Source of the DNA: an uncultured Myxococcales bacterium
GTDB taxonomy: Bacteria; Myxococcota_A; UBA9042
Assembly: GCA_903917305.1 (NCBI GenBank)
Contig: CAIXAA010000219.1
Span: forward strand, 1-22,744
Reading direction: 5' to 3'
DNA: 22,744 nucleotides
Below, one piece after another: positions 15,122-22,384 of the stretch. Every line of letters starts with the position of its first letter. Position 1 is the first letter of the stretch. The position numbers and the translations under genes were made by a program. The notes beneath the pieces were generated by a model. The model did no database searches. It had not been told where the DNA came from and saw only the letters and a program-made list of their open reading frames with translations.

Positions 15122-17134
15122 ATGTCACCGCACCGAAGCGTCCTCCTGCTCGAGTTCGTCACGCGCGAGCGCTGGGTGTTCGACAGCCGCTTCTTCCCCT
15201 TCGTCAAAGGCCACGCAGAAACACTAGGTTGCAGCACGCGCTGGCTGTGCTACGGCTCCGACATCCAAACGACGAAGACCGGCGAAACCAGCGTCTGCCA
15301 GTACATGGACCTCTCGCCGGAGGAACTGGACACGCTCGCCCGCCACATCGGTGAACTGGCGCCGACGCACGTGCTGCTGAGCCATCCCGTCTCGGAAGCC
15401 GTGCTGCGCATTTTGCAGCAAGGTCGCGGAGATGTCTCGGTGATGACGACGTCCGACCATGCCGGTCCGGCGAACATCGAGCGCGTGTGGGATTCGGGCC
15501 CGACGCAGCAGGTCGCGAGCGGACCCAAGCAAATTGGCGACAATACGGCGAATTGGCAGCAGGGCCGCACGGACTGGTGCCTGCGCTGGCTGGGCGAGAC
15601 GCCGCAGACCTCCCCGCACTTCGGCCGCTACCTCGTCGGCTCGGTGCAGCCAAGCTACGACGCCGTGATGGCCAACGCCAAAGCCATTGAATACAGGCCA
15701 CACCTGTTGATTCTCGGCGGCGTGACCTGCGACCACTTCCACAAGGTGTCCAGCAATCCGGCCTACCAGGGGCTGGATTTGTCGAGCAGCCAGCATGACT
15801 TCGGCTGTTCCTACTGCACCTGGTACCGCGGCGCGACCAGCGAGCTGCGCGAGGATCCGGTCGAGGTGGCGGAGGCACAGCTGCGCCGCGTCCTGCAGAC
15901 CGCGGGGCAAGGCGGGCGCTTCTGCGGCGTGCTGGATCTGCTGGATATCCGCCTGTTTTCGCACATCGATCGCTTCGTGCAGACCGCCATCGGCCTCGGC
16001 CTGCCGCCGACCGAGTTCTGCTTCGAACCGCGCGTCGACCGCGTGGTGCAGGTCGCCGACAAGCTGGACCGGGCGCTGGCCGATTGCGCGCAGGCCGGCC
16101 ACCGCGTGACCCTGTTCCGCATGGGCGCGGAGAACCTCGTCGAGGAAGAGAACATCTTGTACAACAAGCACGTCAGCCTCGAAGAGATCGACGGCGGCAT
16201 GCAGCACTTGAAGCGCATGGCGCAGCAGCACCCCGGGCTGTTCGACTACGACCCGACCTGGGGCTACATCACCTGCGGGCCGTGGACCACGCTGGAAATG
16301 CTGGAGACCGGCATCCGGCGCGCCATCGAGCGCGGCTTCGAGCCCGGCGGCGTCTGGCTGTACACGCCGCTGCTGCTCTACCGGTCCGCGCCGATCTCGG
16401 TGCTGGCGCAGCAGGAAGGGCTCATCCAGGATGCGTTCGACGACGTGTCGCTGCTCTACAACTCCGCGGCCAACAACGTTTCTTTCGATTCCTTCTACGC
16501 CTGGCGCTTCAAGGACGAGCGCACGCGGGTGGCCTTTGCGCTCTTCGTGCGCTTCTGCGCGGCGGGGCTGCGCGACAAGTACCCGGACACGATCTTCGAG
16601 GGCGACCGGCTCTATGCGCAGATCCTGAACGCAAATCCGCAGTTCGACCGGCCGGATCTGTTCGCCCTCGAAGTCATGGCGCTCGTCAAGGCGAGCGCGC
16701 CGCCATTCGACCGCGCGGCACTGCTCGATGCTGCGCTGCAGCAATACGCCAGGTTGCCGGCGCGCAAGCCTGTGCAGGTGCAGCAAAGTCCCGAACCGGA
16801 GCCGAACCAGCCGAGCGAGCAGAGCCGTTTTCGCGCGCACCAGCTGGGCCGCGTGTTGGAAATCCGGGGGAAACGGGCGGGTCTCGCGGTGTCGAATGTG
16901 CGGCCGCTGGGGGAGACGGAGCTCGCGCTGGATGTGCAGGTGCAGGAGCGCGCGTACCAGCTGACGCTCGCTGCGCCGGCGCCGGGACGGCCGTTCTTCT
17001 TCAAGACCCAGCGCTTCGGCGTGTCGCACGCCAAGGAGACGCCTGTGCAGCCGCAGCATGTCGCCGCGCTGCGCAAGCTCACGGAGGCGTTGGATGTCGT
17101 CGTGGCGACGCGGGCGCCGGACCTCGCGCTCTGA
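15122..17134 (+). CDS. Radical-SAM-like protein with an HxxxCxxC cluster motif and B12-type N-terminus
   Basis: A 670-residue protein. Residues of about 5-200 look like the Rossmann-type domain that precedes many B12-dependent radical SAM cores (LSPEELDTLARHIGELAPTH, then VLLSHP), though the cobalamin motif DxHxxG is not seen. The core starts at LDLSSSQHDFGCSYCTWYRG: His225-x3-Cys229-x2-Cys232 stands where CxxxCxxC is expected, so the first Fe-S ligand is a histidine (codon CAT, two changes from Cys). The rest of the barrel is preserved: FCGVLDLLDIRLF, FCFEPRVDRV, and RMGAENLVEEENILYNKHVS, the equivalent of the common GxES...nK motif. After a Pro/Gln/Glu-rich linker (548-568) a beta-rich domain (about 598-658) resembles modules of the convergent radical SAM protein. 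It may be active with an unusual cluster or be a catalytically altered partner. The substrate is unknown. Confidence 0.75.
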   Translation: MSPHRSVLLLEFVTRERWVFDSRFFPFVKGHAETLGCSTRWLCYGSDIQTTKTGETSVCQYMDLSPEELDTLARHIGELAPTHVLLSHPVSEAVLRILQQGRGDVSVMTTSDHAGPANIERVWDSGPTQQVASGPKQIGDNTANWQQGRTDWCLRWLGETPQTSPHFGRYLVGSVQPSYDAVMANAKAIEYRPHLLILGGVTCDHFHKVSSNPAYQGLDLSSSQHDFGCSYCTWYRGATSELREDPVEVAEAQLRRVLQTAGQGGRFCGVLDLLDIRLFSHIDRFVQTAIGLGLPPTEFCFEPRVDRVVQVADKLDRALADCAQAGHRVTLFRMGAENLVEEENILYNKHVSLEEIDGGMQHLKRMAQQHPGLFDYDPTWGYITCGPWTTLEMLETGIRRAIERGFEPGGVWLYTPLLLYRSAPISVLAQQEGLIQDAFDDVSLLYNSAANNVSFDSFYAWRFKDERTRVAFALFVRFCAAGLRDKYPDTIFEGDRLYAQILNANPQFDRPDLFALEVMALVKASAPPFDRAALLDAALQQYARLPARKPVQVQQSPEPEPNQPSEQSRFRAHQLGRVLEIRGKRAGLAVSNVRPLGETELALDVQVQERAYQLTLAAPAPGRPFFFKTQRFGVSHAKETPVQPQHVAALRKLTEALDVVVATRAPDLAL

Positions 17135-17146
17135 CCGCACGGGTAG

Positions 17147-19225
17147 CTACGCCTCGCGCAAGCCGACCTGCCAGCCCTGCACCGAAATCCCAGCCTGCCC
17201 CGCCAACTTGCGCACGACGTTGCGCCATGCGGGCAACGTCTCGGGCGCCGGCGCGTGCGCCTGCATGTGCGTCATGCCCGCCAGCAGCACGCGCGCACAC
17301 GCGGTCGCCTGCGCGTCCATGTGCGCGTGGTCGTAGGTCAGCACGAGGTTGCCGACGCGCCGAAAGTGCGCCTGCGTCGCGTCGAAGGGCGCAATCTGGA
17401 AGCGGTACGCGCCTTCCTGGGCCGGCACGATGATGCGCAGCGTGTTGCCCGTCGGCGCGGCGCGCTGCGGCCTCGGCTTCGCGCCCGCAGCGGCGCAGAG
17501 CGTATCCAACTCCTCAGGCTGCAACTGCTTTTTCGGGTCCTCGACGTGCAGCAGCGCGTCCAGCGTGCGCGGCGCACCTTCCGCCGCCTGGATCCACCGC
17601 AACGTCAGCTTCGCAGTTGCAGCATTCGGATGCTGCAGGTGCACAACCAGTTCGTCCTGCGCCTGCAGCCGCAGCGAGGTCGTGCGAAACGCGCCAAAGG
17701 ATCCGCTCTGCGGCCACAGTTGCTCGCCGAAACGCTGCCCCGCCGCCAGGCACAGCGCCGCCTCGCGCTGCCCGAACCAATGGTCTTCCTGCCACGCCTG
17801 GACGGCCGGCAGCGGCACAAGCGCGAGGCGGCGCAGGCACGCCAGCAGCAGTTCCGGTTTGTCGTCCAGCGGTTGCACGTTCAGGTAGCCGACCAGCGCG
17901 TGGAGCTCGCCTTGCGCCGGCGGCCCGAGGCGCAAGCGCAGGCGCTCGCCGCCCAACGCCATTTCCACGACCAGCAGCGGCGCGCCCTCCGCCCAGGCGT
18001 CGATCAGGACCGGCTGGCCTTCGTGCGGCTGCGCCAGCGCGGCGAGGATCTCCTCCTCCGGAAACAGCTCCTGCCGCATCAGGCTGGCCACGACATCGAC
18101 GCGAAGGCTCGCCTCCTGCGGCGGGCCCAGCCGCGAAAACACGTCTGCTGCCGAAGCCTTGCGCACGGGCAGGCCCAGCTGCTGCACCAGGGACGGCGGC
18201 GCGCCGTCCGGCAGGTAGGGAATCGGCCGCTGCCCGCGCGTCGGCGCAAAACCCGTTTCATTCCAATCGACACGCTCGACGCGGCACATCGGCGCCAGGT
18301 GGCAGGCGCGGCACACCCAGCGGTAAGGATGGCGGCGCAGCACCTTGGCCAGATCGCGCCCCGCCGAGGGCGAGAACGTGTCCAGGGTAATATGCTCTGC
18401 ATCCGCGTGGTTGAACGTCAGGACCGTGCCTTCGTAGACGTACTGGACGTCCAGGCTGCGGTGCTCCTCCCCCGGCGGCAGCAGGCACAGCGGCACCTTG
18501 ACGAAGCCCAGCGGCACGTCGGCCGGCTGCGTACGCACGAACTCCGCGACTTCCTTGGCACGTTCGTCCAGGTCGTCGAGCACGTGCGCAAGGCCGATGT
18601 CGTAGGAGCGCACCGGCAGCAGGCTCGCCAGCCGCATCCGCCACGGCGCGCCGCGCAGCGCGGCCACGAGCGTGTCGCGCATGTGCGCCAACCGGCCGGC
18701 GTTGAGGGCAAACATGTCCGATTCCGTGGAGATCGGCAGCGGCCGGTCCGGATGCTCCAGGTTCCAGTCGCGCACCTGGCGCAGGCCTTCCAGCGTGCGC
18801 TCGAACATCTTGGGGCTGACGCGCGCGCCGAGCGCGAAGATCTCCGCATCGGGAAAGTGGAAGGAAACCGCGACACTGGCGCAGCCCGCGTTCACCAGCT
18901 GCTCGACAAAGCCCGGCCGCGCCAGCTGCTGCCCGTTGGTGAACACGACCGAGCGCAGCCCCAGCGAACTGGCATACGCCACGATCTCCAGCACATCCTT
19001 GCGCAGCAGCACCTCACGGCCGCAGAAGACGACCTGATCGGCGTGCTTGACCGTCTCGCGCAGCATCTCTTGGATCTGCGCGAAATCAGGCTCGGTCGCG
19101 TTGTTGCGCGGATCCTCGTAGCAGAAGAAGCAGCGCTGGTTGCAGCGCGGCGTCAGTGTGATCTCGCTCCAGTCCGCGACGGGGGCGATGTCTTCCAGCT
19201 GCGACGCGGCCAGTTCCTGGGTCAT
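17147..19225 (-). CDS. Radical SAM protein with SPASM/twitch-like cysteines and repeated C-terminal modules
   Basis: A 692-residue enzyme. The canonical cluster Cys28-x3-Cys32-x2-Cys35 lies in LTPRCNQRCFFCYE, followed by FCGREVLLRKD (GGEP-like) and further core strands to about 240. Cys247 (VPLCLLP) and Cys305, Cys308, Cys314 (CRACHLAPMC) form the pattern of an auxiliary Fe-S cluster as in SPASM/twitch proteins, which mostly modify peptides or proteins. Residues of about 330-692 are an unusual long tail with at least two similar beta-rich modules (about 417-471 and 595-650; both have a G-x-x-(L/Y)-R-(L/F) strand and a later helix). The ATG at 19225 starts 27 residues before the cluster, but no ribosome site is visible and the frame is open upstream. 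It converges with the HxxxCxxC protein, their stops 12 bases apart. No precursor peptide gene was found. Confidence 0.85.
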   Translation of the reverse strand: MTQELAASQLEDIAPVADWSEITLTPRCNQRCFFCYEDPRNNATEPDFAQIQEMLRETVKHADQVVFCGREVLLRKDVLEIVAYASSLGLRSVVFTNGQQLARPGFVEQLVNAGCASVAVSFHFPDAEIFALGARVSPKMFERTLEGLRQVRDWNLEHPDRPLPISTESDMFALNAGRLAHMRDTLVAALRGAPWRMRLASLLPVRSYDIGLAHVLDDLDERAKEVAEFVRTQPADVPLGFVKVPLCLLPPGEEHRSLDVQYVYEGTVLTFNHADAEHITLDTFSPSAGRDLAKVLRRHPYRWVCRACHLAPMCRVERVDWNETGFAPTRGQRPIPYLPDGAPPSLVQQLGLPVRKASAADVFSRLGPPQEASLRVDVVASLMRQELFPEEEILAALAQPHEGQPVLIDAWAEGAPLLVVEMALGGERLRLRLGPPAQGELHALVGYLNVQPLDDKPELLLACLRRLALVPLPAVQAWQEDHWFGQREAALCLAAGQRFGEQLWPQSGSFGAFRTTSLRLQAQDELVVHLQHPNAATAKLTLRWIQAAEGAPRTLDALLHVEDPKKQLQPEELDTLCAAAGAKPRPQRAAPTGNTLRIIVPAQEGAYRFQIAPFDATQAHFRRVGNLVLTYDHAHMDAQATACARVLLAGMTHMQAHAPAPETLPAWRNVVRKLAGQAGISVQGWQVGLREA

Positions 19226-19394
19226 CGTCTGCAGATACCACGCGCGGATCGGGCACCGCAACCGCTTCTTGGCAAGAACGCGAGCCGCACGGGCAGTTAG
19301 GGCTCGCCACGAGGCGAACCGAGTCGACTTCCGAGGCGTCGCCGCGAATCCGCATCGGTGAGCCTGGCGACCAGACAACAAGCAAACGTGCGAA

Positions 19395-19413
19395 GTGCCA
19401 AGTGATTTGGCAC
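19395..19413. repeat. Palindrome after the propeller lipoprotein gene
   Basis: GTGCCAA (19395-19401) and TTGGCAC (19407-19413) are perfect inverted repeats with loop GTGAT. It starts seven bases after the stop codon of the minus-strand lipoprotein (19420) and lies 170 bases before the radical SAM start on the same strand. It could end the first transcript or serve as an operator for the second gene. Confidence 0.4.
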
Positions 19414-19419
19414 AAGCAC

Positions 19420-20463
19420 CTACGGCGTGAAGCTCGCGGGCTGCGACGCGCCGAAGTGCGCCAGGATGCCGCCGGTCTGCGGGACGGTCATCAGGTTGCC
19501 GCCGACCGCCCAGATGCCGCCGTCCGGATCGACCCAAGTGCCATGAAAGTCCTGGCTGATCTCCGGCGTGCCGGACATCTGCGTCCACGTGCCGCCCTTG
19601 CGCTGCCAGACGGTGCCCATGCCCGCGCCGCCGACGGCGACGGCGTCGCCGTTGGCCTCGACGAACACGCCGTTCAACTGCTGGAGACCTGTCGGGATCT
19701 TCTCGACGAAACCGTTGCCGCTGTTCTCGACGATGCTGCCTTCGCCCATGCCGCCGACGGCGATGACCAGGTTGGCGTTGCCGCTGACGGTCAGGAGCGT
19801 GGCCTTGGAACTCTGCCCGGAATCCATGGCCTTCCACGTGGTGCCATCGTAGTGCAGGATGTGGCCGCCGGTGCCGACGATCCACACGTCGTTCTTGGCG
19901 CGCGCGAAGACCTTGAACCAGCATGCGGTTGAATTCTGCAAAGTTGTGTCGAGGCCCGGCGTGGCACCCCAGGCTGTTCCGTCCCAGTGCAGCACGACGC
20001 CGCCGGTGTCGCCCACGCAGCCGGGTGCGCCGCCGACCGCCCAACCGTCGGTCGCGTCCGGGACGGCGACGCCCCAGAGCCACTGCTTGGTGTTGCTCGG
20101 GAGTTGCACGAACTTGTTGGTACTGCGCAGGTATCTGAGGATGAGGCCATCGAAGCCGACCATCCACAGCTCATCATCCGTGGCGCCGTGCGTGACCCAC
20201 GCGAGGTTGCCCGGCACGCCGGTCTTGAGCATCGTCCAGGCCTTGCCGTCCCAGTGCAGCACCTGCGGGCCATTCTCCGGATGCTTCGGGTCGCCGCCGC
20301 CGACCGTCCACACGTCCTTGGAGCTGGTGCCCCACACCGAGAGCAGCGCACCCGGCAGGTTCTCCATGACGACCGACCACGTCTTGGGCGTGGCGGCGGG
20401 CTCGGGACTGCAAGCGCAGACTAGTGCGAGCAGGACGCTGGGAACGATGGTACGGCGCAGCAT
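19420..20463 (-). CDS. Beta-propeller lipoprotein
   Basis: A 347-residue lipoprotein with signal MLRRTIVPSVLLALVCAC (acylated Cys18) followed by SPEPAAT. The mature part is made of about six repeats of roughly 50 residues with the pattern (D/E)-x-(V/L)-W-x-V-G-x-x-G-x-I-L-H-(W/Y)-D-G-x-x-W; examples are KDVWTVGGGDP, NDVWIVGTGGHILHYDG and GGIWAVGGN. This is a kelch/Asp-box-like propeller common in myxobacterial lipoproteins; a binding role is likely but no ligand is known. The ATG at 20463 is supported by AAGGAG six bases upstream. It is divergent from the carbamoyltransferase gene (83-base spacer). A possible -10 (TACACT on the minus strand, 20493-20488) has no strong -35. The protein has no catalytic motif. 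Confidence 0.85.
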   Translation of the reverse strand: MLRRTIVPSVLLALVCACSPEPAATPKTWSVVMENLPGALLSVWGTSSKDVWTVGGGDPKHPENGPQVLHWDGKAWTMLKTGVPGNLAWVTHGATDDELWMVGFDGLILRYLRSTNKFVQLPSNTKQWLWGVAVPDATDGWAVGGAPGCVGDTGGVVLHWDGTAWGATPGLDTTLQNSTACWFKVFARAKNDVWIVGTGGHILHYDGTTWKAMDSGQSSKATLLTVSGNANLVIAVGGMGEGSIVENSGNGFVEKIPTGLQQLNGVFVEANGDAVAVGGAGMGTVWQRKGGTWTQMSGTPEISQDFHGTWVDPDGGIWAVGGNLMTVPQTGGILAHFGASQPASFTP

Positions 20464-20510
20464 GACGGTCTCCTTGTGGCGCCGGACAGTGTAGCGGAGC
20501 CACGAAAGGT

Positions 20511-20539
20511 TTGACACCCCGCGTCACCTTGCGTAGCGT
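20511..20539 (+). promoter_or_regulatory. Sigma70-type promoter of the carbamoyltransferase gene, probably leaderless
   Basis: Perfect TTGACA (20511-20516), 17 bases, TAGCGT (20534-20539). The usual start distance of about seven bases places +1 at 20546 or 20547, on the A of the ATG. No good ribosome site lies before that ATG (only GGCGG directly abutting it), which fits a leaderless mRNA. Confidence 0.55.
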
Positions 20540-20546
20540 CCGGCGG

Positions 20547-22259
20547 ATGTACCTCCTCGGCTTCAACTGCTACGTCTTCAACTCGGCCGCCTGCCTCTTG
20601 AAGGACGGGGAGCTGATCGCGGCCGCCCAGGAGGAGCGCTTCACGCGCGAGAAGAACACCGGCGAGTTCCCGACCCACGCCATCGCCTACTGCCTGCAGG
20701 AAGCCGGCATCACGATCGACGACGTCGACCACGCGTGCTTCCACTGGCGGCCCTTTCACCAGTTCCATCGCCGCATCGGGCTCATCGTCCGCTACCTGCC
20801 CGATTCTGTTCGCTATTGGGGCTCGCACTCCAGCCGCTGGAGCCACATGGTGCGCGCCGAGTCCGCGCTGCGCGAAGCCTTCCCCGGCAAGAACGGCAGA
20901 TCCAAGTTCGCGTTCCACCGCGTCAAGCACCACGTCTGCCATGCCTCGAGCGCCTTCCTGGTCTCGCCGTTCGAGGAGGCCGCCATCCTGACCTTGGACG
21001 GCAGCGGCGAGATGGCCGCGACGACGTTCGGCATCGGCAAGGGCAGCGACGTGCAGCTGATCCGGGAGATCTTCTACCCGAACTCCCTGGGCTACCTGTA
21101 CGTCTCGCTGACGCACTACCTTGGATTCACGCCGGATCGCGACGAGTACAAGGTCATGGGCCTTGCGCCCTACGGCACGCCTGATCTGGTCAAGGACTTC
21201 GAGGACGTGCTGCGCGCCACGGACGACGGCGGCTACCAGGTGAACCTGGACTACTTCAACTACCAGCGCGGCATCCGCACGCCGTGGGTGTCGCAGAAGT
21301 TCGTCGATCGCTTCGGCCCCGTGCGCCAGCAGGGCGAGCCTTTGCTGCAGCGCCACAAGGATCTGGCTTTTGCACTGCAACATGCCGTCGAGGAGGTCAT
21401 CCTGCACCTGGCGCGCCATGCGCACCGCATCACGGGGATGAAGAACCTGTGCCTGGCGGGCGGCGTCGCGCTGAACTCCGTGACCAACGGTCGGTTGCTG
21501 CGCGAGTCGCCGTTCGAGCACATCTTCGTGCAACCGGCGGCGAACGATGCGGGCACGGGCATCGGCAGCGCGGCGTACACGTACCACAAAACACTGGGCT
21601 ATCCGCGGCATTTTGCGATGCAGCATGCGCTCTATGGGCCGGCGTACTCGCAGGACGCGTGCCTTGCTGCACTGCACAACGCCAACGCCGCGGGGCACGC
21701 GCTCAAGTGGCAGGAGCTGAGCGAAGACGACCTCGTGCAGAAGACCGCGGAACTGCTGGCCGATGGCAAGATCGTCGGCTGGTTCCAGGGCCGGATGGAG
21801 CTGGGACCGCGCGCGCTGGGCCAGCGCAGCATCCTGGCGGATCCGCGGCGGGCGGAGATGAAGGACATCCTGAACTCGCGCGTCAAGCACCGCGAGGCGT
21901 TCCGGCCGTTTGCGCCGTCGGTGCTGGAAGAGCACGCGTCCGAGTACTTCGAGTGCGACGTGCCTTCGAACAACATGCTCTACGTGTTTCCGGTGCGAGC
22001 GGACAAGCAGGACGTCATTCCGGCCGTCACGCACGTGGACGGGACGGCGCGCGTGCAGACCGTCAATCGCGAGCAGCAGCCGCTGTATTGGAAGCTGATT
22101 CGCGCGTTTGGCGACAAGACCGGCGTGCCGGTGCTGATCAACACGTCGCTCAACGTCATGGGCGAGCCGATCATCTGCGCGCCGCCCGAGGCCGTGAATG
22201 CGCTGGTGACGACGGGCCTGGACTACCTCGCGATGGGGAACCTGCTGGTCAGCAAGTAG
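20547..22259 (+). CDS. Carbamoyltransferase, NodU/CmcH/TobZ family
   Basis: A 570-residue enzyme that uses carbamoyl phosphate and ATP to O-carbamoylate a sugar or natural product. Visible family features: N-terminal SAACLLKDGELIAAAQEERFTR, the metal-binding VKHHVCHASSAF, TLDGSGE, CLAGGVALNSVTNGRL, GPRALGQRSILADPR, REAFRPFAPSVLEE and NTSLNVMGEPI. Together they cover the Kae1/YrdC-like domain of the family and its C-terminal carbamoyltransferase domain. One deviation: the N-terminal motif usually written YHDSAA here reads YVFNSAA, so the expected histidine is Phe11. The ATG at 20547 gives the standard N-terminus; an in-frame start twelve codons upstream would overlap the -35 box. The gene is monocistronic or ends an operon; the cytochrome peroxidase gene follows after 125 bases with its own strong ribosome site. 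The substrate is not predictable from this window. Confidence 0.93.
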   Translation: MYLLGFNCYVFNSAACLLKDGELIAAAQEERFTREKNTGEFPTHAIAYCLQEAGITIDDVDHACFHWRPFHQFHRRIGLIVRYLPDSVRYWGSHSSRWSHMVRAESALREAFPGKNGRSKFAFHRVKHHVCHASSAFLVSPFEEAAILTLDGSGEMAATTFGIGKGSDVQLIREIFYPNSLGYLYVSLTHYLGFTPDRDEYKVMGLAPYGTPDLVKDFEDVLRATDDGGYQVNLDYFNYQRGIRTPWVSQKFVDRFGPVRQQGEPLLQRHKDLAFALQHAVEEVILHLARHAHRITGMKNLCLAGGVALNSVTNGRLLRESPFEHIFVQPAANDAGTGIGSAAYTYHKTLGYPRHFAMQHALYGPAYSQDACLAALHNANAAGHALKWQELSEDDLVQKTAELLADGKIVGWFQGRMELGPRALGQRSILADPRRAEMKDILNSRVKHREAFRPFAPSVLEEHASEYFECDVPSNNMLYVFPVRADKQDVIPAVTHVDGTARVQTVNREQQPLYWKLIRAFGDKTGVPVLINTSLNVMGEPIICAPPEAVNALVTTGLDYLAMGNLLVSK

Positions 22260-22384
22260 CCGCATTCCCTGCGCCATTGGCCGCGGCCGCCGACGCCTTG
22301 CCATCGCCGCCCAAGCGCGTAACCTTGGCAGCAACCCCAGCTCCACCTCAAGCGCAACCCGGCTCTGGCCGGAGGGAGGCGTCC

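Noticed and set aside
15224..17140. 638-codon minus-strand frame opposite the radical-SAM-like gene
   Set aside because: Antisense shadow, no domain, composition typical of a reverse GC-rich frame.
19226..20167. In-frame N-terminal extension of the minus-strand radical SAM gene
   Set aside because: The frame is open by chance through the lipoprotein gene; the extension is Arg/Gly/His-rich, with no conserved motif, and would fully overlap the propeller lipoprotein.
21367..21384. TTTTGCACTGCAACATG, similar to the candidate PHA operator
   Set aside because: It lies inside the carbamoyltransferase coding region and is explained by the codons for ALQHA; no promoter follows.
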